DNA of 64,000 nt. Source: an uncultured Ruminococcus sp. Its GTDB lineage: Bacteria > Bacillota > Clostridia > Lachnospirales > Lachnospiraceae. Shown here piece by piece: positions 9,269 through 17,667 of this stretch (the stretch's first letter is position 1; each line of letters opens with the position of its first letter). The notes under the pieces were generated by a model, which had not been told where the DNA came from, did not search any database, and saw only the letters and a list, made by a program, of their open reading frames with translations. The stretch spans positions 1 through 64,000 of the forward strand of contig CAKRLG010000003.1 of the NCBI GenBank assembly GCA_934359255.1, given 5' to 3'. The position numbers were made by a program, and so were the translations under genes.

Positions 9269-9919
9269 ATGAAATTAAATACATGCCCGAAGGGACATTT
9301 TTATGATGCAGACAAATATGCTTCCTGTCCGTACTGTGTACCGCAGGATGAGGCGGAAGCAGTGACAGAAGCAGTTAAAACGGAAGATTTTTCACAGCCT
9401 GCTGCAGTAAAGGCACAGGAAGTACCGCCGTCTCCTGCACCGGTAAGTAAGCCGAATAAACAGGCAGCTTTTGTTAATACAGCAGTAAATGGATGGGAAG
9501 AGCCGGAAGATGATGAAAACTGTACAGTTGGTTATTATGCGCAGGTGATCGGTGTGGAACCGGTGGTTGGATGGCTTGTCTGCATCAAGGGAGCTTACAG
9601 AGGGGAAAGTTTTAAATTAAAGAGTGGACGCAATTTTATCGGAAGAGCAGCCAATATGGATATTGTGCTGGGAGCAGATCAAAGTGTATCGAGACTTCGC
9701 CATGCGGCAGTTGTATATGATCCAAAAAGCCGTGCATTTATCGTAGCAGCAGGAGATGCGAGAGAACTGTGTTATCTGAATGGAGACGTGGTTGTTACAA
9801 GTCAGAGACTACAGGCGTATGATGTACTGACACTTGGAAATACAGAACTGCTGCTGATTCCACTTTGTGGAGAGAAATTCTCGTGGGATGATACAACAGA
9901 AAATGGGGTGAAAGCATAA
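9269..9919 (+). CDS. Zinc-ribbon FHA-domain protein
   Basis: 216 residues, soluble. An N-terminal ribbon-like segment (CPKGHFYD...CPYC) is followed by a proline/alanine-rich linker and a C-terminal FHA domain (about 115-205) with IGRAANMDIVLGAD and SRLRHA. The ribbon resembles those on the kinases, suggesting a shared docking or localisation element. Stop and the next start overlap by one base (TAATG), indicating translational coupling. Confidence 0.82.
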   Translation: MKLNTCPKGHFYDADKYASCPYCVPQDEAEAVTEAVKTEDFSQPAAVKAQEVPPSPAPVSKPNKQAAFVNTAVNGWEEPEDDENCTVGYYAQVIGVEPVVGWLVCIKGAYRGESFKLKSGRNFIGRAANMDIVLGADQSVSRLRHAAVVYDPKSRAFIVAAGDARELCYLNGDVVVTSQRLQAYDVLTLGNTELLLIPLCGEKFSWDDTTENGVKA

Positions 9920-10770
9920 TGGCAGCGGAAAAACGACAGCTGACAGCGGTTCAGAGGGGAAAAAGAGGTGCTGTCATCGGGTTTATTGCGGTAGAATTGA
10001 TTATGATTTTTGTACAAGCCAGTGTGGGAGCATCTATGTCTGATATTCTGGCGGGCATGTGTATGGGACCGGCAGGTCTGCTTTATGGTTTTGGATATGC
10101 ATTTGGCTGGCAGTGGACATTGCGCTGGGCAGCAGGAGCATTACATTACAGCGGGCATGTTCTGGATGCAGGATTTATCTGGTGGATCTGTACTGGAAGA
10201 AAAGGTGGTATTCTTCGTGGTCTGTGGTTTTCACTGTTATTGATCAGCTTTGCAGTTGGTCTGGCATGGATTCCGGGAGTAGTAAAGGGAATTAAAGAAA
10301 TCCGGGCAGAAAAGAAGAACAGGGCTGTTTCCGAAACGGATTACGCAGTGAAAAGAGAAAAACAGAAAAAACTGCGAAAAGAAGAACCCGTGCCCGTTGT
10401 ACAGAGTCAGCCGGTTGCCGAAAAACAGCAGCCGACAGTTCTGGAGACGCCGAAAGTTGCAGCGAATGCCTGTTATGTGGACTGTTACGGCGGGGAATTC
10501 AATGGCGCATCTTTTGATATGAGAGAAATTCTGCAGCTTGCCATCGGCAGAAACCCGGAACTGTGCCGGGTAGTCCTGAACCAGAGCGGTATCAGCAGAA
10601 TCCACTGCCTGATGCAGTATCGTGCGGATGGAATCTATGTACAGGATCTTTCTACAAATGGTACCTATCTGCTGAATGGTGCGAGACTGCCAAAAGGAAC
10701 TTTTGTGTCTGTAAAGCAGGGGGATGGTGTACGACTTGGGCAAAACGGACCGGAATTCAGATTCCGATAA
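9919..10770 (+). CDS. Multi-pass FHA-domain membrane protein
   Basis: 283 residues. Hydrophobic stretches at about 15-35, 40-65 and 85-120 form the N-terminal membrane part, followed by a basic KREKQKKLRKEE linker and a C-terminal FHA domain (about 190-283) with IGRNPE, SGISRIHC and STNGTYLLNG. The intact binding motifs suggest recognition of phosphothreonine on an island kinase. Last gene of the PP2C operon. Confidence 0.85.
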   Translation: MAAEKRQLTAVQRGKRGAVIGFIAVELIMIFVQASVGASMSDILAGMCMGPAGLLYGFGYAFGWQWTLRWAAGALHYSGHVLDAGFIWWICTGRKGGILRGLWFSLLLISFAVGLAWIPGVVKGIKEIRAEKKNRAVSETDYAVKREKQKKLRKEEPVPVVQSQPVAEKQQPTVLETPKVAANACYVDCYGGEFNGASFDMREILQLAIGRNPELCRVVLNQSGISRIHCLMQYRADGIYVQDLSTNGTYLLNGARLPKGTFVSVKQGDGVRLGQNGPEFRFR

Positions 10771-10784
10771 AATAAAAGAAAATA

Positions 10785-10831
10785 AAACTGTCCGGTGCAG
10801 GGTTTTCCGCCTGCACCGGACAGTTTTTCTT
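10785..10831. terminator. Bidirectional terminator
   Basis: AAACTGTCCGGTGCAGG pairs perfectly with CCTGCACCGGACAGTTT around a short loop, with T/A runs on both sides, between convergent FHA and kinase genes. Confidence 0.92.
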
Positions 10832-12882
10832 TATTCAGAAGAAGAATTTATATAGTAATACATCTCACAGAAGAAATCATCTGATGCGAGATAATCATCT
10901 GAGAAATCTACGTTATCAGCATATGAATGGATTACTTCAGAATGAGAATCAAAAAATGCCTGTAATGCATTATGGAGTGTTTCTGGTTCAGAAGTTTTTG
11001 CACGGTAAACGGCAGTACTACAGTCAAAAGCGTTACGATACACAAAATACACAGACTGAATGCATTCCATACCTTCTTCACCCTGTGCATGGATAAGCAT
11101 GCTTGTATAAATGCTGTTAAAAAGATTGGTTATCAGAGTACTGGTTTCATCAGAATCAAAAGTTTCCTGATCGGCAAAATAAGAAAATTCTGCAGTCAGA
11201 TTACCCAGGATACGGCCTTCTTCCAGAAGCTGCGAGTCATCAACATCTTCAATTGGAAGTCGGGTGATATTAAAATCAAAGGTTTCCCAGTTTTTAGAAA
11301 GCCTCTGATACCAGTCAGGTAACAAAGCAATATAATCGGGGTTCATGGTTCTGTTGCAGGTAGCATATAGTTTTTCAAAATATTCCAGTAATTCTTCCCG
11401 GTTTCCGGATGCATAGATTTCATCCATTTTTTCTGTAACGCTTTTTACCGTATCGCTTCCCTGGAAAATATCTGCAGCATCAGAAGTATAAGAATTCTCT
11501 ATGTCCGGTAAAGAATCGATAATACCGGCTTGAGCATCATTATCAGTACTTTCTTCTGTGCTGTCAGAATCAGAAGATGTATCAGAAGTACCGGAAGAAG
11601 CATCTGTATTCTGAGAGTTCACTGTAAATGGTCGGATAAACCATGGGTATCGATATCCACGGATATGATAGAAAAACAGTCCACCCCAGAGCAAATCCAG
11701 ACATAAAACTATAACAATCAGAAAAATAATGCAACGCTTTTTTTTCCTTTTCTGGGAGGATACATCAACCTGAGGAATATTTTCAGAGGATTCCGGATTC
11801 TCATCGCCCCAATGAAAAGCAGGGGCGGACGGAGCGGGAGCAGAACTCGTCGACTGCTCAGGAGTGGAAATATTATGTTCAGGCACAGGATGGTTTTGTA
11901 CAGGTAAGGGTTGTGTTGCATAAAGGTCTTTCATGAAGGCATCTATGTCTGGATATCGTTCGAGTGGGTCAACCTGAAGTCCTTTTTCAATAGCAGCACA
12001 GACAGAAGGACTCAAAGATATCCCCTTGATCTGACTGATCGGAGCCAGCTGATCCTGTTCAGCCCGGGAAGAAGCTTCCTGAGGACGGATTCCAGTCAGC
12101 ATCTGATACAATACAGCACATACTGCATACAGATCGGTCCATGGACCCTGTCGGCTGTTGGAATGATATTGCTCTTCCGGTGCGTAACCACGTTTTAAGA
12201 TAACAGTCAGATTATCATCGTCATCACGGGAAAATGTGCGTGCGGCACCAAAGTCAATCAGTGTCAGCGAAAGATCAGAATGTACCATCAGATTTTCAGG
12301 ACTGATGTCACGGTGCAGAATATTTTTTTTATGCATCATTCGGAGAGCGAGAAGAATCGGCCGCATCATGGTCAGGGCATCTTCTTCGGAAAAAGGAGCC
12401 TGCCGTATTTTCATATATTTTTTCAGAGGAACACCGGATACATAGTCCATAACCAGATAAGTGGTTCCGTTTGCCTGAAGCTGCTCTTTGACATGTACGA
12501 TATATGGTACATCAGAAAGAAGGTATAAGATGCGTCCTTCTTCGGAAAAGCTTTTCATAGCGGTACGATAATATACTGCCTTTGAAGGATCTGCAGGGAC
12601 TACCGTTTCCTGATCAGTATCACGTACTGCCAGATCTAAGGGAAAAAATTCTTTAATGGCGACAATTTTTTCATCCGGCAGATGTAGGGCAATATAAGTG
12701 ATTCCGAAACCGCCTTTTCCCAAAGGTGCACCCAACAGGTATTTACCGGCAAGAATGGAAAATACCGGAAGACTGTCCTCTACCGTCAGAAAATTCTGAG
12801 GATAACTGCAGTGCGGGCATATGATATCGGAATCTTCCCGCGGATGCATACAGCCGGGACAGAGTTTGTTAACATCGAGCAT
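10831..12882 (-). CDS. Second transmembrane Ser/Thr kinase with zinc ribbon
   Basis: 683 residues, paralogue of the kinase at 4035-6101 with the same layout: zinc ribbon (C8, C11, C22, C25), kinase domain about 45-320 with GKGGFG, K77, HRD (190-192) and DFG (210-212), a P/S/T-rich linker, one membrane helix (about 384-405) and a roughly 275-residue ectodomain. The ectodomain differs from the first kinase: it starts with an S/T/D-rich stalk and continues as a helical, acidic region. Similar cytoplasmic halves with different outer halves suggest two inputs to one pathway. Monocistronic. Confidence 0.88.
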   Translation of the reverse strand: MLDVNKLCPGCMHPREDSDIICPHCSYPQNFLTVEDSLPVFSILAGKYLLGAPLGKGGFGITYIALHLPDEKIVAIKEFFPLDLAVRDTDQETVVPADPSKAVYYRTAMKSFSEEGRILYLLSDVPYIVHVKEQLQANGTTYLVMDYVSGVPLKKYMKIRQAPFSEEDALTMMRPILLALRMMHKKNILHRDISPENLMVHSDLSLTLIDFGAARTFSRDDDDNLTVILKRGYAPEEQYHSNSRQGPWTDLYAVCAVLYQMLTGIRPQEASSRAEQDQLAPISQIKGISLSPSVCAAIEKGLQVDPLERYPDIDAFMKDLYATQPLPVQNHPVPEHNISTPEQSTSSAPAPSAPAFHWGDENPESSENIPQVDVSSQKRKKKRCIIFLIVIVLCLDLLWGGLFFYHIRGYRYPWFIRPFTVNSQNTDASSGTSDTSSDSDSTEESTDNDAQAGIIDSLPDIENSYTSDAADIFQGSDTVKSVTEKMDEIYASGNREELLEYFEKLYATCNRTMNPDYIALLPDWYQRLSKNWETFDFNITRLPIEDVDDSQLLEEGRILGNLTAEFSYFADQETFDSDETSTLITNLFNSIYTSMLIHAQGEEGMECIQSVYFVYRNAFDCSTAVYRAKTSEPETLHNALQAFFDSHSEVIHSYADNVDFSDDYLASDDFFCEMYYYINSSSE

Positions 12883-12914
12883 AAAAACACCTCCATGAAT
12901 AAGGATTTACAGAT

Positions 12915-13015
12915 ATTTTAACATAGGATATATGCGCATTTTGTGACAAAGAAAAGGAAAATACGGAGCACAGATTCTGTCACAGATTGTATGGAATTTG
13001 AATTCTTTTTATACT
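12915..13015. promoter_or_regulatory. Second copy of the divergent TGTCACA promoter pair
   Basis: Rightward: TGTCACA at 12978-12984, -35 TTGTAT at 12987-12992, 17-bp spacer, -10 TATACT at 13010-13015. Leftward: complement of TGTGACA at 12942-12948 and extended -10 TGTTAAAAT (complement of 12915-12923). Half-site to -10 distances are 32 (rightward) and 28 (leftward), identical to the copy at 8192-8291. Confidence 0.65.
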
Positions 13016-13065
13016 TGAAACAAGAAATAGGAGAATGGTCTGAAGAAGGAGAAAGAGGGGAGAAG

Positions 13066-15948
13066 ATGATAAAAGATAACAGACATCGACCGATATACAG
13101 TCTGCCACAGGATACAATTGTCGCAGGGAGATATCTGATACAGGATTTTCTGGAAGAACGTGAGAACCGACTGATTTATCTGGCGTATGATCTTGTCGAG
13201 GAAAAACAGATCAGACTGACAGAGTGTTATCCGAAGCAGCTGGTTGAGCGTGACGGAGAGAACGGTGAAGAAAATCTCAGGATACATCCGGGAAAAGAAA
13301 CGGAGATGAAAAGTCTGCTTGGCAGATTTGGAAAAGAATATAAGCAGACGATTCCGGATCACAATACATTATATGCCGTTTCACAGATCCAAAAGAAAAA
13401 GCCAATGGGTACTGTAGCTCTTTGTACGGCAGTTATAGTACTGGGAGTCGGAATGCTTTTCTATACACTCCGTCCATCCGGTCAGAAAGAGCAGGCAAAA
13501 GAGCCTTCAAAAGTATCTGAAGGAAAGACACAAACATATGAGAATGGAGATTATATCTTTGATGCCGGAACAGAGGCAATCGAGGTAGATACAGACAGTG
13601 GAACGATGTATTTTGACCGGACACTGCAGGTGTATCTGGACAGCGAACTGTCGGATTCACAGATAGAAAATCTCCTCTCTGTGGTGGATGGAACACTGGT
13701 AGGAAAAATTGCCGGAAGAATGAATATCCTTCAGGTGCAGATTCCGGAAAGTGGATTTGCTGTGCTGGAAGAAAAGTCGCAGAAACTGATGGAACAGGAG
13801 AATGTTCTTTTTGCCGGGTATGATTATCCAATCCAGATTGAAAACATGGAAGTCGGAAAAGACACAAATCCGTGGGACAGTGAGAAAAAAGAAGGCGGAT
13901 CGGAGTACGATGAGGGTGTGCCGAATGGAAATAACTGGTGGGCAGAAGCGATAGGTGCATATACGGCGTGGAATAATTTGCCGGAGCTTTCTGATGAAAT
14001 ATTAGGGATTGTAGACTCCGGGTTTGACACCGGACATCCAGATCTTAAAGGGAAGATCACAATTACAGGAGACACAAAAAACAGAAAGGAATCACATGGA
14101 ACGCATGTGGCGGGGATTGCCGGTGCAATCAACAATGATATTGGTATCCGGGGAATAGCAGATTCGGCGCAGATTCTGGGAGTATCTTATGCCGATTACT
14201 TTGATACGGATGAATTTACTTATGCAGTACCACTGCAACTGCTGGAGGCTAATCGTATTCTGATTGAACAGGGAGCAAAAGTTGTGAATAATTCCTGGGG
14301 ATTTACTTTGATGTCAGAGGATGCGTACAAAGAAACATGGTCGGTAGATGCGGTTGGCTTATTGTATCAGGAACAGACAGAAGAACAGAATATGGAAATG
14401 GATTATGAGGGCTATGTTCATTATTATGCAGATGTTCTTGCAAAAAGAACAGCGCAGGATGCGGAACGGATGATGGAACAGCTGTTGAACAGTGCAACCA
14501 CGGAAGAAGAAAAAGAGTTTATGATCGTACAGTCAGCAGGAAATGGCTTTGATAATATGATGGAGAAAGGCTATGATGCATCATGGCAGGGATTTTTCTG
14601 CGGAATAACAGCGGATACACATGTATCTGAAACATACAGTTACGAAGAAATGAAAAATCATATTATGGTTGTTTCCGCAGTTCAGAATAAACGGGAGAAA
14701 GGACGGTATCAGATCGTGGAGGGAGTCAATCAGGGAGATACCGTAGATCTCTGGGCTCCGGGGTGGGACGTATACAGTTGCGTTTCCACAGAAGAAAGTG
14801 CGATGTACCAGTCAGCCAACGGAACATCCATGGCAGCCCCTATGGCAGCGTCATCCGCGCTTCTGATATGGGAGATCGATCCGTCTCTGTCAGCGGAGGA
14901 GGTAAAACAGGCATTGTTGGATCATGCTTCCGAGGCGTATCTGCCTTCAGATGAATCAAAAGTATATCCGATGTTAAATATCGGAAGAACCGTGTTGGCT
15001 CTTCAGGGGCGGGAGGATGGTTTTACAGGTTATCTGAAAGAAACGCTTATTCCGAAGTATGGCATTATGTCAACAGATTCATGGAAACTGGATAACTCGT
15101 TGCCAACATGGTCAAAAGGAGATACATCTCCGGCAAATGGTATTTTAAGTGCCTATATTGCAGATTTTGATGGGGACGAAATGGACGAGATGCTGGTAGT
15201 ACGTTTTGTTCAGGAGGAGAATAAAAAAATTTATCTGGAAATGTATGAAGATTATAAAGGTAGCATTGATCTGGCTACAGGTATAATGTTTGATATTGAC
15301 TGGCTTTGTACGACATGTCAGAATAACAGGCTGTCAGTCATGGCAGATAAGAAAAACGGATATTACCAGATTTACCTTTATGCGTTTCAGAGGGGCAATG
15401 GAGGTGGTGCAGAAACCATTGTGAAACTGAATTATGAAGAAAGACCGAATAAAGGAATGTCTGTACTTGAACCTGAAAATTACTGGAGCTTTATCATGGG
15501 CAGCGATCAGACTGCTTCCGTACAGTCAGGAACCATGAAGCTGAAGGAAGTAAATCCGCTGGCAGAACTGTGGGACTACAAACGTGGAGAGGGAAGCGCG
15601 CAGGTAGAATATGAAAATACGGCAAAAGCACCTTACGAATCAGCCAGTTATGCAGAGGATTTTGCAAACATGTTGAACACTTTTTATGGAAGTCTGCAGG
15701 AAGCAACCGGGTTAAAACATAACATAAAATTAGCACAGAGTTGGAGCAACGCACCAATTGAGACATATGTATCCGCAGACGATGAAAACAGCCAGGAGAT
15801 GCAGTACACAGCGAAAACACTTTTTGAAGAAGATGATCAACTGCAGTGGCTCGCATCGCTGGACAATCATATGTACCACAACAGGGATACGAATACGATA
15901 CAGAATACAATCATACCGGAGGATGCAACGGGGATTGTGAGAAAATAA
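13066..15948 (+). CDS. Transmembrane subtilisin-like protease with degenerate kinase N-lobe
   Basis: 960 residues from the ATG behind GAGGGGAGAAG; an upstream ATG overlaps the promoter. Residues 1-100 resemble the N-lobe of the neighbouring kinases (GRYLI, IYLAYDL, then ECYPKQL where they have GKYLI, ITYLAMHL, EYFPSTL) but the glycine loop is lost and the VAIK lysine is a threonine. A membrane helix (about 114-134) places a subtilase domain outside the cell, with D317 (IVDSG), H344 (SHGTHVAG), oxyanion N493 and S588 (NGTSMAAP). The last 300 residues include an integrin repeat-like IADFDGDEMDEM. Residues 180-260 may be an inhibitor-like prodomain. Inference: a surface protease tied to the kinase system. 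Confidence 0.85.
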   Translation: MIKDNRHRPIYSLPQDTIVAGRYLIQDFLEERENRLIYLAYDLVEEKQIRLTECYPKQLVERDGENGEENLRIHPGKETEMKSLLGRFGKEYKQTIPDHNTLYAVSQIQKKKPMGTVALCTAVIVLGVGMLFYTLRPSGQKEQAKEPSKVSEGKTQTYENGDYIFDAGTEAIEVDTDSGTMYFDRTLQVYLDSELSDSQIENLLSVVDGTLVGKIAGRMNILQVQIPESGFAVLEEKSQKLMEQENVLFAGYDYPIQIENMEVGKDTNPWDSEKKEGGSEYDEGVPNGNNWWAEAIGAYTAWNNLPELSDEILGIVDSGFDTGHPDLKGKITITGDTKNRKESHGTHVAGIAGAINNDIGIRGIADSAQILGVSYADYFDTDEFTYAVPLQLLEANRILIEQGAKVVNNSWGFTLMSEDAYKETWSVDAVGLLYQEQTEEQNMEMDYEGYVHYYADVLAKRTAQDAERMMEQLLNSATTEEEKEFMIVQSAGNGFDNMMEKGYDASWQGFFCGITADTHVSETYSYEEMKNHIMVVSAVQNKREKGRYQIVEGVNQGDTVDLWAPGWDVYSCVSTEESAMYQSANGTSMAAPMAASSALLIWEIDPSLSAEEVKQALLDHASEAYLPSDESKVYPMLNIGRTVLALQGREDGFTGYLKETLIPKYGIMSTDSWKLDNSLPTWSKGDTSPANGILSAYIADFDGDEMDEMLVVRFVQEENKKIYLEMYEDYKGSIDLATGIMFDIDWLCTTCQNNRLSVMADKKNGYYQIYLYAFQRGNGGGAETIVKLNYEERPNKGMSVLEPENYWSFIMGSDQTASVQSGTMKLKEVNPLAELWDYKRGEGSAQVEYENTAKAPYESASYAEDFANMLNTFYGSLQEATGLKHNIKLAQSWSNAPIETYVSADDENSQEMQYTAKTLFEEDDQLQWLASLDNHMYHNRDTNTIQNTIIPEDATGIVRK

Positions 15949-15950
15949 AA

Positions 15951-16010
15951 AGAGAAGCCGGGAATATCAGATTCTACTGATGTTCCATGGCTTCTTCTCT
16001 TTTGCATAAA
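15951..16010 (+). terminator. Terminator of the subtilase gene
   Basis: AAAGAGAAGCC pairs with GGCTTCTTCTCTTT across an imperfect stem (GAATATCAG/CTGATGTTC). The 3' arm is also the first copy of a 26-bp direct repeat. Confidence 0.65.
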
Positions 16011-16014
16011 AACA
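15989..16014 (+). repeat. 26-bp direct repeat, left copy
   Basis: Begins GGCTTCTTCTC and ends GCATAAAAACA; exactly repeated at 16927-16952. The two copies bracket the three-gene small-protein cassette. Similarity extends leftward imperfectly (GATGTTCCAT against GATGTTACGC). Confidence 0.85.
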
Positions 16015-16032
16015 GGCACTGTAATCTCCACG

Positions 16033-16314
16033 TTACTTTTCACCATAAAATCCCGTATCCGCAAGTTCCATCCATTTCAGATACATTTCTTTATAATGTT
16101 CCTTAATAAAAGCTCTGATCTTTCTCACTTCACGATCGGTCAGGCAACCTTGGTTTTCCAGGGTAGTATCGCCATTGCTTTTTACGAAAAATTTTGCGGA
16201 TCCCGCTTCGGTCAGTTTTCTGTCACTGGCATGAACATGCATGGCTTCGATTATACAACTTGCAGTATAATATAAGTAATAGCCACACACTTTGAATTCA
16301 TAGTATTTGGGCAT
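16033..16314 (-). CDS. DUF4160-like small protein
   Basis: 93 residues, third gene of a tightly packed cassette (two bases after the previous stop, with GGAGGA inside that gene). The pattern of an N-terminal strand pair, a central HVH (residues 27-29), AKFFV and a C-terminal helix ending in KWMELA resembles DUF4160 proteins, which often pair with DUF2442-type partners in toxin-antitoxin-like modules. That role is inference from gene size and pairing. Confidence 0.6.
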   Translation of the reverse strand: MPKYYEFKVCGYYLYYTASCIIEAMHVHASDRKLTEAGSAKFFVKSNGDTTLENQGCLTDREVRKIRAFIKEHYKEMYLKWMELADTGFYGEK

Positions 16315-16316
16315 GG

Positions 16317-16538
16317 CTAATCCTCCATAAACTGCTTATTGTTTAAATAGTAATCAAGGACTATCTGGTTTTCAATATCATCCATATTGGTTTCCACAAT
16401 CTTATCATCATATATAACTGCCGCGTGATTTGGTTTGTTTAAATTAAGTATTCGAATATATTTTCCATTTTGCGTATATGCATACCCATTAATGATCATA
16501 TCTGCTGCATCTGCTACAGTTTTTATATCAAGCTGCAT
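16317..16538 (-). CDS. Small uncharacterised protein, middle gene of cassette
   Basis: 73 residues, acidic, beginning with an aspartate/alanine-rich helix (TVADAADMIING) and ending with VLDYYLNNKQFMED. It overlaps the preceding gene by 11 bases, so translation is coupled. I do not recognise a domain with certainty; it may be a family specific to gut Clostridia. Confidence 0.6.
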   Translation of the reverse strand: MQLDIKTVADAADMIINGYAYTQNGKYIRILNLNKPNHAAVIYDDKIVETNMDDIENQIVLDYYLNNKQFMED

Positions 16539-16812
16539 AGTCGATCCGAACCTCCTTTATAGGTGTGAGAAATTCATCTACATCATAGTATAAGTTCTGT
16601 AAAATGGGAACCAGATCGATATATTCCTCAACTTCGTTTAAATTCTTATATTTTGCCATTACAACCAGATATCCGTTATCCCATTCTTTTACTTTTGTAT
16701 AGCGTTCTAATTTCGATGATGTCATAAATCGTATAATCTGGTCCTTAAAAATGAATATCGTATACTGGCTGTCGCTTTTTAATATAGCATAATTGTCTGC
16801 TGATTTCTTCAT
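16528..16812 (-). CDS. Small uncharacterised protein, first gene of cassette
   Basis: 94 residues. Start placed at the ATG at 16812, ten bases after GGAGG; a GTG at 16821 lies too close to the ribosome site. The C-terminal segment YIDLVPILQNLYYDVDEFL followed by PIKEVRI recalls DUF2442-like small partner proteins. A TATAAT-like box (complement of 16844-16849) may be the cassette promoter. Confidence 0.6.
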   Translation of the reverse strand: MKKSADNYAILKSDSQYTIFIFKDQIIRFMTSSKLERYTKVKEWDNGYLVVMAKYKNLNEVEEYIDLVPILQNLYYDVDEFLTPIKEVRIDYAA

Positions 16813-16926
16813 CTGCTCCACACCTCCCGATATGTTTTCTTTAATTATAACCGAATTACTATGGCTTTTCTACTGATTTTTCCATGGACTTTCACACGCA
16901 GAGGTTGCTTGAAAGGGATGTTACGC

Positions 16927-16952
16927 GGCTTCTTCTCTTTTGCATAAAAACA
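16927..16952 (+). repeat. 26-bp direct repeat, right copy
   Basis: Exact copy of 15989-16014. A shorter partial match (CTGCATAAAAACAATGTGAA) recurs at 18549-18568 in front of the second tetR promoter, showing that this tract precedes both tetR copies. Confidence 0.85.
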
Positions 16953-16965
16953 ATGTGAAAGTTTT

Positions 16966-17010
16966 GTCAATTATGCCAAATTGACCAGCAGTCACCCACC
17001 ATGATACAAT
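16966..17010 (+). promoter_or_regulatory. tetR copy 1 promoter with GTCAA-N10-TTGAC operator
   Basis: -35 TTGACC (16981-16986), 18-bp spacer, -10 TACAAT (17005-17010). GTCAA (16966-16970) and TTGAC (16981-16985) form an inverted repeat with 10-bp spacer overlapping the -35, conserved at the second tetR locus. Confidence 0.65.
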
Positions 17011-17015
17011 GATGG

Positions 17016-17053
17016 AAACCAGAAAACCAAAATGGGTTTCTGGTTTTTTTTTT
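17016..17053 (+). terminator. Terminator-like hairpin in tetR copy 1 leader
   Basis: AAACCAGAAA pairs with TTTCTGGTTT, followed by a run of T. It starts about where transcription from the upstream promoter should start, so it would act as an attenuator in the leader. Confidence 0.6.
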
Positions 17054-17090
17054 CGCTGACACGTGATTGTATTCAAAACAGGAGAGAAAA

Positions 17091-17540
17091 ATGAGAGAAA
17101 AAATCATTGATACGGCCATCGAGGAATTTACGAAAAATGGTTTGAAATTTACGATGAATGATGTAGAGAAAGCGTTGGGGATCAGTAAAAAAACCATCTA
17201 TACGGTGTTCGAGAGCAAACAGGATGTGCTGATGGCGATTGCAGACCGATATGCCCGTGATTTTACGGATATGCGGCAGGAGATCGAGGCGGATACCGAA
17301 CTGGATACGATGGAAAAGCTGGAACGGCTGTTTTGCGCAATTCCGACCAAGTATTATAACATCGGACTTAGCAGGATCTTCGAACTGGCACAGAAGTATC
17401 CGAAGCAGTATAAGTACCTGATGGAAGCAGTCAGTCAGGGGTGGGCACTTGCCGAGCAGTATCTGGAGAAAGGGATCCTGGAAGGAAAGATCCGGAAGGA
17501 TATCTCGCAGAATATCTGTGCGTGGACCGGAGTGCAATGA
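17091..17540 (+). pseudogene. Truncated TetR family regulator (copy 1)
   Basis: The first roughly 139 codons are nearly identical to the tetR at 18699-19265, including the HTH (MNDVEKALGISKKTIYTVF). The match ends after KDIS near 17507; the remaining ten codons come from a crp-family gene read in the wrong frame. About 45 C-terminal residues of the ligand/dimer domain are missing. It may still bind DNA or be dead. Confidence 0.8.
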
Positions 17541-17614
17541 TGCGGGAATTTAAAAATCTGTCGGAAGAGGGAGTTTTGTTCCGGGAAGGGAAGAATATAC
17601 GGATTTTGTTGTAA
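17508..17614 (+). pseudogene. 3' fragment of a Crp/Fnr-family gene
   Basis: In the frame ending at the TAA at 17612 this reads YLCVDRSAMMREF..., ending FREGKNIRILL, matching the winged helix of the Crp/Fnr protein at 3305-3949 at roughly 80 percent by eye. Only the last 33 or so codons remain, joined to the truncated tetR at 17507/17508. Confidence 0.8.
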
Positions 17615-17667
17615 AATGGAAGAAAAGAGATCTATAATTAAGAAAAATAAGGAAAAGAGGTACGTGT

